A stretch of DNA of 64,000 bases from Anaerolineae bacterium (GTDB lineage Bacteria > Chloroflexota > Anaerolineae > Aggregatilineales > Phototrophicaceae). A program made the position numbers and the translations under genes. The notes beneath the pieces were generated by a model that was not told the DNA's origin, did not search any database, and saw only the letters and a list, made by a program, of their open reading frames with translations. Numbering within the stretch: position 1 is the stretch's first letter; each line of letters begins with the position of its first letter. Where the stretch lies: contig JAPKMO010000004.1 of assembly GCA_026645945.1 (NCBI GenBank), forward strand, positions 1 to 64,000, read 5' to 3'. This document shows positions 8,610-16,836 of this stretch, piece by piece.

Positions 8610-9498
8610 GATTCCCCCGGTTTTTAATAACCATCTCGGTTTCCTTTACGATTGTCCAAACCGGATCGCGGGCATAGGTGGGCCGCGTATATTCGACGTA
8701 GGCTGCATCTCGCCCTGCCAGCGCCGCGTTGCGCGCCGTAGACCATTCGGCAGGCTCCGGTAAATCAGCTTCCTCAACTGTCGCGGCAAAAACGAATTCC
8801 ATCTCATCCTGAGATGTGTCCTGCCACAGCCCGACCCAGTGAAAAACCGGGCCGCCATATGGCCTGACCGCTGCCGCCAATTCATGCCAGGGCGCGCGCG
8901 CGCCGGAACAAACCACACGCGGCAGAGCGCGCCCGCGCGCATCCGGCAGGGTTAACACGCGCCGGTGGCTTTCATCCCAAATCAACCCCACCGCGCGCAC
9001 CTCAAAACGCGGGTAGCGCGGCTCTGGCCGCCCGGCCAGCAGATTCTTGAACCAGCGCAGGCGAAGCTGCCGCCGCGCGCGTTGGAGATCATCCGGCAAC
9101 ATTTCGATCACGCGCGGCAGCGGGCGCTCGTCAGAAATGGCGTCGAACAGCAGCCATTCCCAGCTAATGCCCTCCGGCAGATGCCGCAGATCGAAATAAC
9201 CGTTCGCCCGGCTTTCGCCGGTTTTATCCAGCAGACTGCCGCCCAGCGGCCAGCCGGTATACACCACGTTCAGCCGGTTCCAACCTTCCAGGTAATATAA
9301 CCCGACCGCGCGTTCGACATGAGCGATCACGCCGGTTTCTTCCTGCACTTCACGGGCGGCGGTTTCGGCCAGCAGTTCGCCGGCGTCCACCCGCCCACCC
9401 GGCAGATTCCACACGTTTAAATCGCCGCGCCGGGAAAGCAGCACCCGTCCCTCGTCGTCCAGCACCGCGCAAACTACGCCTAGCCTCAAAAAAGCCAT
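8596..9498 (-). CDS. NUDIX hydrolase with a second, degenerate NUDIX-like half
   Basis: 300 residues. The first half has a complete NUDIX box, GRVDAGELLAETAAREVQEETGV, at about residues 36-58 (quoted in two parts: G..(5)..E and REVQEETGV), so it should hydrolyse a nucleoside-diphosphate-linked compound with Mg2+. The second half (about 165-260) repeats the fold pattern but lacks the box. ATG at 9498 follows GAGGA closely; a TTG three codons upstream is an alternative. It is coupled to ade and lies downstream of an 8-oxoguanine-deaminase-like gene, which makes an oxidised purine nucleotide an attractive substrate, but this is position only. Confidence 0.85.
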   Translation of the reverse strand: MAFLRLGVVCAVLDDEGRVLLSRRGDLNVWNLPGGRVDAGELLAETAAREVQEETGVIAHVERAVGLYYLEGWNRLNVVYTGWPLGGSLLDKTGESRANGYFDLRHLPEGISWEWLLFDAISDERPLPRVIEMLPDDLQRARRQLRLRWFKNLLAGRPEPRYPRFEVRAVGLIWDESHRRVLTLPDARGRALPRVVCSGARAPWHELAAAVRPYGGPVFHWVGLWQDTSQDEMEFVFAATVEEADLPEPAEWSTARNAALAGRDAAYVEYTRPTYARDPVWTIVKETEMVIKNRGNHESG

Positions 9499-9521
9499 TG
9501 TCCTCAAAGTTTTTGCGTAAA

Positions 9522-9543
9522 GGCGGGTATCTAAAAACCCGCC
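9522..9543 (-). terminator. Weak hairpin between deaminase and NUDIX genes
   Basis: A 7-bp stem GGCGGGT (9522-9528) with ACCCGCC (9537-9543) is followed on the minus strand by only TTT. It may attenuate read-through rather than end transcription. Confidence 0.4.
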
Positions 9544-9587
9544 CTAACGAACAAATTCGTCGCATTTACAAGACAACCGCGCGCCGA

Positions 9588-10940
9588 TTAATCCCCATCA
9601 ATCAACCGCTTCGACAGCCGGTTATGCTGCTCGATCAAAACCGGCATATCTGCCGTCAGCAGGGCGCCCTCCTTAACGACAACACGCCCATTGATGATGC
9701 TCAAATCCACCTGGGGCGACTGGCAGAAAACCAGCGCCGCCGCCGGGTCATGCAGCGCCCCCGCAAAACCGACCGTATCCAGCCGGAAGGCGATTATATC
9801 TGCCGACATGCCGGGCGCTATCGCGCCGATGTCGTCCCGCCCCAGCACCGCCGCCCCGCCGAGGGTCGCCATTTCCAGCGCCTCCCGCGCGGACAGCCCC
9901 GTCGGGCTGCCCCCTACCCTTTGCAGCAGCATCGCCTCTCGCGCTTCATTCAGCAGATGCCCGGCATCATTGGAAGCCGAACCGTCTACGCCCAGGCCGA
10001 CCTTCACCCGCGCGGCCAGCATTTTTCGCACCGGCGCGATCCCCGACGCCAGCCGCATATTGCTGCCCGGACAGTGGCAAACGCCCGTTCCGGTACGAGC
10101 AAACAGGCCGATTTCACCCTCGTCCAGCTTCACGCAGTGGGCGTGCCACACGTCCTCACCAACCCACCCCACTTCTTCCGCCCAGTCACCGGGGCGTTTG
10201 CTGAAAACTTTCAGGCTGTATTCCACGTCATTGTCGTTTTCGGCCAGGTGGGTATGCAGGTGAACGCTGTAGCTGCGTGCCAGCGCCGCCGATTCACGCA
10301 TCAGTTCCGGCGTGACGCTGAATGGCGAACACGGCGCGACGACTATGCGAAGCATAGCGTGGCGTTTGGAGTCGTGAAACTGCTCAATCGCCCGCTGTGT
10401 GTCCCGCAAGATCGCCGTTTCATCTTCCACCACGCGGTCTGGCGGCAGCCCGCCTTTGCTCTCGCCCAGGCTCATCGAACCCCGTGCCGCGTGAAAACGA
10501 ATGCCGATTTCCTGCGCCGCGCGGATTTCATCGTCAATTTTGACATCGTTGGGATAAATATACAGGTGATCGCTAGAAGTGGTGCAGCCTGAAAGCAGCA
10601 GCTCGGCCATCGCCAGCCTGGCGGACACGTACACCGCCTCGCCGGTCAGCCGGCTCCAGATCGGGTACAGCGTCTTCAGCCAGCCGAACAGTTCCAAATC
10701 CTGCGCCATCACCCGCGTAAGCGTCTGGTACATATGATGATGCGTGTTCACCAAACCCGGCAAAACAATATGACGGCGCAGGTCGAATACTTCGTCGGCA
10801 GTCTGCGCCGGCATATCCGCCGGCGCGCCAACCGCTTCGATCACGCCGTCGCGCGCAAAAACCGCCCCATCGCGGATTTCCCGCCGTGCGGTGTCCATCG
10901 TCACCAGCGTATGAATATTTTTGAGAAGAAGGGTTGGCAT
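9588..10940 (-). CDS. 8-Oxoguanine deaminase-like amidohydrolase (AtzB/SsnA-related)
   Basis: Cytoplasmic metal-dependent deaminase of 450 residues. Metal motif NTHHHMYQTLTR with H67 and H69, further His in HTHLAEND, and the late GVDGSASND aspartate. SGCTTSSDHLYIYPN and the sequence near RGSMSLGESKGGLPPD match the family annotated as 8-oxoguanine deaminase and hydroxydechloroatrazine ethylaminohydrolase, related to SsnA. The expected reaction is 8-oxoguanine to urate, or deamination of a similar purine or triazine. First catabolic gene of the minus-strand run, followed by NUDIX and ade. Guanine deaminase activity remains an alternative. Confidence 0.85.
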   Translation of the reverse strand: MPTLLLKNIHTLVTMDTARREIRDGAVFARDGVIEAVGAPADMPAQTADEVFDLRRHIVLPGLVNTHHHMYQTLTRVMAQDLELFGWLKTLYPIWSRLTGEAVYVSARLAMAELLLSGCTTSSDHLYIYPNDVKIDDEIRAAQEIGIRFHAARGSMSLGESKGGLPPDRVVEDETAILRDTQRAIEQFHDSKRHAMLRIVVAPCSPFSVTPELMRESAALARSYSVHLHTHLAENDNDVEYSLKVFSKRPGDWAEEVGWVGEDVWHAHCVKLDEGEIGLFARTGTGVCHCPGSNMRLASGIAPVRKMLAARVKVGLGVDGSASNDAGHLLNEAREAMLLQRVGGSPTGLSAREALEMATLGGAAVLGRDDIGAIAPGMSADIIAFRLDTVGFAGALHDPAAALVFCQSPQVDLSIINGRVVVKEGALLTADMPVLIEQHNRLSKRLIDGD

Positions 10941-11030
10941 AAAATTTCTCGTTGCAGCGTCAGGTTTACAGCCGATTATACCACGCTCGACCGTTTGCTC
11001 TCCGGTATATTCCAGCGCAGCATAGATTGA

Positions 11031-11053
11031 GCCGAGGGGTTTGAACCCTCGGC
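11031..11053 (-). terminator. Hairpin downstream of folD
   Basis: A perfect 8-bp GC-rich stem, GCCGAGGG (11031-11038) with CCCTCGGC (11046-11053), and a 7-base loop, begin 7 bases past the folD stop. No T-tract follows on the minus strand, so it may stabilise the 3' end or be a REP-like element. Confidence 0.45.
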
Positions 11054-11059
11054 CCGTGT

Positions 11060-11950
11060 TTACACCGCCGCCCGCTCCGCGATGCGCCGCGCCGCTTTCA
11101 TGGTGTTATGCAGCAGCATGGTGATCGTCATCGGCCCCACCCCGCCCGGCACCTGCGTGATGGCGCTGGCGACTTCTTTGGCCGCCTCAAATTCCACGTC
11201 GCCCACCCAGCGGTAGCCTTTTTCCGCCTGCGGATCGTCAATTTTGTTTGTGCCTACGTCAATCACCACCGCGCCGGGTTTGATCCACTCGCCCTTCACA
11301 AACTCCGGTTGGCCGATGGCAGCGATCACAAGGTCGGCGCGCCGCACGATGTCGGGGATGTCCTTCGTCCGGCTGTGGCAGACCGTCACGGTCGCGTTGG
11401 CCTTCAGCAGCATCAGCGCCACCGGCAGCCCGACGATGTTGCTGCGCCCGATCACCACCGCATTCGCGCCTTCGATTTTAGCGCCAACCTCTTTCAGAAT
11501 GACCATGCATCCGGTCGGTGTGGCCGGAGTGAAGGTTGGCTCGCGGCCTTTCATACCCAGCAGCCCAATATTCTCCGGGTGGAAGCCGTCTACGTCTTTA
11601 TCCAGGCTGACCAGGCGCAGCACACGCTCCTCGTGAATATGTTTCGGCAGCGGGAGCTGTACCAGAATGCCATGTATGGACGGGTCATCGTTTAATGCCT
11701 GCACCGCCGCTTCAACTTCTTCCTGGGTGCTGGCCGCCGTCATGGTGTGTGCAACCGAGCTGAACCCCACTTTTTCGCAGGCGCGGCGTTTCATCCGCAC
11801 GTACTGGGCAGAGGCCGGGTCGTCCCCGGCCAGCACTGCGCCCAACCCCGGCGCATAACCGAACCGGGCCTTAAATCCTTCGACCTCAGCAGCGATTTCC
11901 GCCTGCATCCGGTCGGCAATCACTTTTCCATCAATAATGCTTGCGCTCAT
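11060..11950 (-). CDS. folD: Bifunctional methylene-THF dehydrogenase/methenyl-THF cyclohydrolase
   Basis: Interconverts 5,10-methylene-, 5,10-methenyl- and 10-formyl-tetrahydrofolate with NADP(H). 296 residues from the ATG at 11950, which is preceded by GAGG at good spacing; an in-frame extension to 12019 exists but lacks support. Motifs: YVRMKRRACEKVG with the catalytic Lys, GILVQLPLP, DVDGFHPENIG, the dinucleotide site VIGRSNIVGLP and the C-terminal PGGVGPMT. Housekeeping, but its place next to purine deaminases is notable because anaerobic purine breakdown yields formimino-THF that enters this enzyme. Confidence 0.97.
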   Translation of the reverse strand: MSASIIDGKVIADRMQAEIAAEVEGFKARFGYAPGLGAVLAGDDPASAQYVRMKRRACEKVGFSSVAHTMTAASTQEEVEAAVQALNDDPSIHGILVQLPLPKHIHEERVLRLVSLDKDVDGFHPENIGLLGMKGREPTFTPATPTGCMVILKEVGAKIEGANAVVIGRSNIVGLPVALMLLKANATVTVCHSRTKDIPDIVRRADLVIAAIGQPEFVKGEWIKPGAVVIDVGTNKIDDPQAEKGYRWVGDVEFEAAKEVASAITQVPGGVGPMTITMLLHNTMKAARRIAERAAV

Positions 11951-12159
11951 CATTTTCCTCAACTTTTTGGTTTTCAGGTGGGACAAAACGGGCTTTATCC
12001 CGGTTAAAAGAACCTTCAATCCTTAGTTTTGAGCATAACATAGGCCCAAAGTATAGACGAGTGATAAAGGTTACTATTGCCCATTGATGAATTGTCAACG
12101 CATTTGTACAACTCGCCGACAAAAATTGCATCGCCTATTGCCGGTAATCGAGTAACATA

Positions 12160-12199
12160 GATGCAGGGGAAGGTTTCTTCCCCATAACATCCCTGCATC
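12160..12199 (+). promoter_or_regulatory. Leader hairpin upstream of the giant pilin-like gene
   Basis: Inverted repeat GATGCAGGG (12160-12168) with CCCTGCATC (12191-12199). An inner alternative stem GGGGAAG (12166-12172) with CTTCCCC (12177-12183) competes for the same bases. It ends 33 bases before the start codon. The rest of the 282-base gap (11951-12232) shows no gene and no riboswitch I recognise. Confidence 0.5.
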
Positions 12200-12232
12200 G
12201 TAACCGATCAAATGATTGGGTAGGGGGTCGAG

Positions 12233-15200
12233 ATGACGAATCCACAATCAAAGCTTAGGCTTTTATGGCGCGGAGCAGACGGCCAGGCGCTCATCGAGTA
12301 TGCGCTGATTCTGGTGCTGGTGGCGATGGCGCTGCTGGCCGCGCTGCTGGCGACCGGGCCAGCAATTGCCAACGTCTTCAGTAACACCGTCTGTAACCTG
12401 GTCGGCCTGGAGGACTGCAACCCGGATAGTCTGGCAGACCGGGGCGGCGGGCCGGAAAGCTTCTGGGAAACGGTCACGGCGGTCGCGTTAAACCCGCCTA
12501 AAGAAGAGCCAATCCCGACCAACAAGCCATTCCCGACTAAACCCATCCCCACCGATGGCCCATCGCCAACGCCGACGCCCGAAACGCCGACGGCGACCTT
12601 CCCTCCAACGGCCACCGACAAACCGACCAATACGCCGGAAGACTTCGGCCACAGCATCCCGTTCATAGACCCGATTGATCGCCCTGAGTGGTGGCGCGTG
12701 GACAGCAGCATCTTCCTGGGCGGCGAGGACTGGTGGGGCGAGTATTACCCCAACAAAGACCTCTCCGGCGTAGCCGATGACCAGATGTGGAATTACCAGC
12801 TCACCCCCGATAAAATTCACAAGTTCAATATCAACTTCGATTGGGGCGCGGGCGGGCCGATCTCCGGCTGGCTAACGGACAACTTCTCCGTCCGCTGGAC
12901 ACGGACAATTTATGTCTCCGGGACAGAGAACATCACCCTGACGGCCACCATCACTTCAATCGGCGGCGTGCGATTCTGGGTGGATTCCGACCTTAAACTC
13001 AACGACTGGTCGAACCGGACGTTCAACAGCACCCCCCTGGTAACTACCTTCACGCTCACCCCCGGCACGCATCAGTTCAAACTCGAATATTATGTCGGCA
13101 CGGGTAATGCCGCTGTTTTCCTGGACATCAACCAGTATAAAGGCAACGTCCGCGATGATGCGAACCTGGCTTCCGGCACCCCCAACTGCCAGTGGACGCG
13201 CATCAACGGCAGCCAGCCGAATACGGTCGCCTGGGCCTGGAAAGAAAGCCCCGGCGGCACCGGCAGCGGTTTCCCGGCCAACATGCGCTGCAACCTGGAA
13301 CTGCGCGGTTACGTGTTCCTGGATACCGCCAAGCAGTCCACGCCCAAGATGACCTTCTGGGATGTCTGGGACCTAGGCGGCAGCGGCTCGGTAACGCTGC
13401 AAATCGCGGAATACGCGCCTTATGTTTATCTACCGGATGGAACGGTTGACCCCAGCAGCGGCCCGAACTGGGCGGCTGGCACTTCGATTCTGCTGCGTAA
13501 CGGCGGCAGGAACTACGCCTGGACGCGCAATTTCGTGGACATCCCGGCCAGCTACTATAACAAAAACATCTCTTACCGCTTTGTCCTGCAAAGCGGGGGC
13601 GGCAGCGGCACGCGGCGCTGGTATCTGGACGACATCGCCATCCTGAACATGCCCACGCGCGACTTTAGCGTTTGTACCGGCAGTCTGGCGTCGTGCGGCA
13701 ATTACTGGCATCTCGATAACGACGGCCAGAAAGGTGATTTCATCACCTCCGGGCGCTGGGCGCTGACGACCACCAACCGCCAGGGCAGCACTGGCAGCGC
13801 CTGGGATTCCAGCGGTGGTTCGTCCTATGTGCGTTTTGGGCCGGAGCAGCCGTCCGGCCAGGCCGACGATAACCGCATTTACTCCATCGAGTTTAACGGC
13901 CAGGTGGTCTTCCAGAACATTGATGAAAACGGCCTGGGCGGCATCCCCGACTGGGAAGGCAACGATGGCACCCCGCTGCTCCGTTTTTATCATGCCTACG
14001 ACATCGAATCCGGCACCTCACTGGAAGTCCAGTACACCCGTGACCCGATCGGCACGACGCCGGCCAACTGGCAAACCGTCCGCTCACTGGTAAGCGGCGC
14101 CGCCACCGATCTGAGCATGAAGCAGGTCGAAATAGACCTCAGCACCATACCAAACTGGTGGCAGTCGCCGTTCCGGCTCCGGTTTGCCATGAAAGTGAAC
14201 AACAGCCGCACCCCGGCTAAACCCGGCTGGTGGATAGACAGCATCGTGTTCGCCCGCAAAGGGGTCGCGCGGTTCAGCGAATATCCATTCTGCGATAGCG
14301 CCGAAACCGGTATGGATAACTGGCTGACCGCCGGCGGCTGGGAAAACAGCGCCCAGCCGGGCGTGTTCGGCAGCTCACGCGCCTTCACCGACAGCCCGCT
14401 GGGCAACTATCCGCACGGCCAGGAAACCTGGATAGAACTGCGTTATCCGATTGACTTCAACAACGATACGCCGGAAAACCTGACCGTCTGGGGCGGCAAC
14501 AAAGACTGCCTGAACAAAAACCCGTCCGGCGCTGCTGTCCGCCCAATCCTTACCTTCTGGCATTGGCGCGATCTGGCAGCCAACGAGTCCTTCTATGTGG
14601 ATGTCATGCGGCCTGCCCACACCGACTCCGGAACGGCGCGGATCAACTGGACGCCGGTCTGGGCTTACACCTACAACAGCGTCAACCGGGCGCAGTTGGC
14701 CTGGGAACGGGTCGAAATAGACATGGAAAGGGGCATCCTGGAGGCCATCAGGACGAGTACCGGCGTCACTATGGATTGGAACACCCTCAAAACCAACGGC
14801 AATCCCTACGACGACGACTTCTACTTCCGAATCCGCCTGGATGCGCGCTCGAATACCGCCACTGCCGACGGCATCTACATAGATAACATAGACCTCGGCA
14901 ACTACTACGAGTTTTCTCACCGCCTGTGGGACCTCTCTAAAGGCGGCGACGGCGCGCGCCTTGTGGACAACATTGATACCCCGGCGGAGTGGTGGACACG
15001 CTGGCGCAACGGCGGCGCGTGGTCAACGACAAACAGCGACAACTGGCAAATTCCTGACCCGCCGATGCCTTACTGGTGGAAAGCGCGCAGCGGCTTCGCG
15101 GCCTTCCACGACAGCCCGCCGCCCACCACAAGCGACCCCTACGACACGTACTACCGGCACGCTACTTTCTCCGTGCTGGAGATGACCCGAATCATTGACC

Positions 15201-16690
15201 TGACCGGCGCGCTGGCTTCCGACCAGCCCACCCTGTACTTCTGGAATCACTACAGTGTCGGCTCCAGAGACAAAATTCGGGTCGAAGTCGCCGTCGAAGA
15301 CCCATCGCGCACCCGCACCGGCTACGAGTACATTTACGGCTGGGGGTCGGACAAATCCTATGCTTCGCCGAACTACTCGTCCTGGCAGGATATCTGGAGC
15401 AAGGGCGAGTTCGCCCGCGTGGATACCTGGGTGCGCGAGCAGGTTGACCTGTCAGAGTTTGCCGGCAAACGCATTCGCCTCCGATTTGTGATGAACGCGC
15501 TCGAAGGCTCCAGCAGCCTGCGAGACGGCTGGTACATTGACGACGTTCGGATCGAACACAAATCCACGCGTATCATGCCCTTCCCATTCTTCGACGCGGC
15601 GGCCAATACCCAGAACTGGATCACCGAAGGTCTGTGGGGGCTGGCGCCTGACCTGTGGAAAGGCAGCGGCGGCGGCCCGGCCAACCTCGGCCCGGACACC
15701 TGGAAGGGCTACTTCATGAAGTGTACCAACACTTCCGGCACGGTTGTGAGCTGCTCGGTCAACAAAAACCCGTCCAACGCGAATAACTTCCTGAACCGGC
15801 TGACGCCGACGGTCGCGGCCATGAATGCCTATGTGGCCGCCAACCCGACCAAGGCGCTGCCAATGTACGAGTCCAACGATATTATCTTCGACTTCGGCAC
15901 GACCGGCCGGCCGCCGGGTGCGCCGCTCGGTTCGGCAGGTAGCGACTGGGATAACCAGTATGTCGGGCGCTGGATTCGCCAGATCAGCGTGCTGTCGGGC
16001 GAATATCTCTTCGCCACCACTTCCGACGACGGCGTGCGGATGCGCTACGAACCGGCGGACACGCCAGACATCACACCACCCTATGACTGGAATATCCTCA
16101 ACTACTGGAAAGATACGTCTCGCACCGTCCAATACAAGGTCGTCACACTGAACGAAGGCAGCTACAATGTCGTCCTGGAGTGGTACGAAGCCAGCGGCGA
16201 TGCGGCGATCATCCTGCAAGCCGGCAACAACAACTTCTCCTTCAGCGACAGCCCGCGCGCAAACCTGCTCAGCGATGCCGTGCCATCGGTGGCTTACGGC
16301 AACTCGTCGCTCCTGCTGGACGGCGTGCTGAACCTGAACCGCCCCAGCGGCCTGCCGTCCTCGCTGTGGCTGCCCAAACTCAGCTACTATACCTACTGGC
16401 AGCTTGGCAGCAGCAACTCGGCCAATGTTGAGGTTTCCATTGACGGCGGCCTGAGCTGGACTCAGAGCAACCTGAGCAACAACTGCCCGTCCGGCGCGAC
16501 ATGCAGCCCGACCATCACCGGTTGGAGCGACCGCCTGCCGCCCAACGACTGGCAGTGGCGCGTGCATGATCTTCGCACCTATGGCAACCGGCCAGGTACG
16601 AGCAATTTCATCGGGCTGCGCTTCCGGTTGAACACCGGCAGCAGCATCCGTGACGGGTGGTGGATCACGGAAATCAGCGTCAACAACTAA
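12233..16690 (+). CDS. Giant exported protein with Flp-type prepilin N-terminus, PA14 and jelly-roll modules
   Basis: 1485 residues. The N-terminus reads as a Flp/type-IVb prepilin: short basic leader, Gly17, then QALIEYALILVLVAM with Glu at +5 and a long hydrophobic helix to about residue 45, so prepilin-peptidase cleavage after Gly17 is likely. Flp pilins normally end near residue 60. Here a Pro/Thr stalk (about 85-145) leads to a PA14-like domain (about 165-300), five beta-rich modules ending in W(Y/W)(I/L)D(D/S)I-type motifs (near 465, 672, 885, 1103 and 1480) and a second PA14-like domain (about 1237-1327). PA14 and MAM-like folds bind glycans. Probably a surface adhesin or minor pilin tip; no assembly genes lie nearby. 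Confidence 0.8.
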   Translation: MTNPQSKLRLLWRGADGQALIEYALILVLVAMALLAALLATGPAIANVFSNTVCNLVGLEDCNPDSLADRGGGPESFWETVTAVALNPPKEEPIPTNKPFPTKPIPTDGPSPTPTPETPTATFPPTATDKPTNTPEDFGHSIPFIDPIDRPEWWRVDSSIFLGGEDWWGEYYPNKDLSGVADDQMWNYQLTPDKIHKFNINFDWGAGGPISGWLTDNFSVRWTRTIYVSGTENITLTATITSIGGVRFWVDSDLKLNDWSNRTFNSTPLVTTFTLTPGTHQFKLEYYVGTGNAAVFLDINQYKGNVRDDANLASGTPNCQWTRINGSQPNTVAWAWKESPGGTGSGFPANMRCNLELRGYVFLDTAKQSTPKMTFWDVWDLGGSGSVTLQIAEYAPYVYLPDGTVDPSSGPNWAAGTSILLRNGGRNYAWTRNFVDIPASYYNKNISYRFVLQSGGGSGTRRWYLDDIAILNMPTRDFSVCTGSLASCGNYWHLDNDGQKGDFITSGRWALTTTNRQGSTGSAWDSSGGSSYVRFGPEQPSGQADDNRIYSIEFNGQVVFQNIDENGLGGIPDWEGNDGTPLLRFYHAYDIESGTSLEVQYTRDPIGTTPANWQTVRSLVSGAATDLSMKQVEIDLSTIPNWWQSPFRLRFAMKVNNSRTPAKPGWWIDSIVFARKGVARFSEYPFCDSAETGMDNWLTAGGWENSAQPGVFGSSRAFTDSPLGNYPHGQETWIELRYPIDFNNDTPENLTVWGGNKDCLNKNPSGAAVRPILTFWHWRDLAANESFYVDVMRPAHTDSGTARINWTPVWAYTYNSVNRAQLAWERVEIDMERGILEAIRTSTGVTMDWNTLKTNGNPYDDDFYFRIRLDARSNTATADGIYIDNIDLGNYYEFSHRLWDLSKGGDGARLVDNIDTPAEWWTRWRNGGAWSTTNSDNWQIPDPPMPYWWKARSGFAAFHDSPPPTTSDPYDTYYRHATFSVLEMTRIIDLTGALASDQPTLYFWNHYSVGSRDKIRVEVAVEDPSRTRTGYEYIYGWGSDKSYASPNYSSWQDIWSKGEFARVDTWVREQVDLSEFAGKRIRLRFVMNALEGSSSLRDGWYIDDVRIEHKSTRIMPFPFFDAAANTQNWITEGLWGLAPDLWKGSGGGPANLGPDTWKGYFMKCTNTSGTVVSCSVNKNPSNANNFLNRLTPTVAAMNAYVAANPTKALPMYESNDIIFDFGTTGRPPGAPLGSAGSDWDNQYVGRWIRQISVLSGEYLFATTSDDGVRMRYEPADTPDITPPYDWNILNYWKDTSRTVQYKVVTLNEGSYNVVLEWYEASGDAAIILQAGNNNFSFSDSPRANLLSDAVPSVAYGNSSLLLDGVLNLNRPSGLPSSLWLPKLSYYTYWQLGSSNSANVEVSIDGGLSWTQSNLSNNCPSGATCSPTITGWSDRLPPNDWQWRVHDLRTYGNRPGTSNFIGLRFRLNTGSSIRDGWWITEISVNN

Positions 16691-16713
16691 TCATCCAACC
16701 AACCGTTTAGCCA

Positions 16714-16750
16714 AAAGGGCGACCATCAGAATACGGTCGCCCTTTGTTTT
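16714..16750 (+). terminator. Strong intrinsic terminator of the giant gene
   Basis: A perfect 11-bp stem AAAGGGCGACC (16714-16724) with GGTCGCCCTTT (16735-16745), a 10-base loop and then GTTTTTCTC. It lies 24 bases after the stop codon. Confidence 0.93.
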
Positions 16751-16836
16751 TCTCACCAAATCTCTATAGTCGAAGCGGGCAACTCCTGCTAGACTAAACC
16801 ACAAGCTGCCTTTGTTCAGGCCACAGGATTCTTCGC

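Noticed and set aside
12020-12232. Possible cyclic-di-GMP riboswitch before the giant pilin-like gene
   Set aside because: A GCCGGTAA stretch recalls part of the class I aptamer, but the conserved GACGCAAAGC core and matching stems are not there.
15452-16567. Open frame of 371 codons on the minus strand within the giant gene
   Set aside because: No motif or ribosome-binding site; the plus strand encodes PA14 and W-rich modules throughout.
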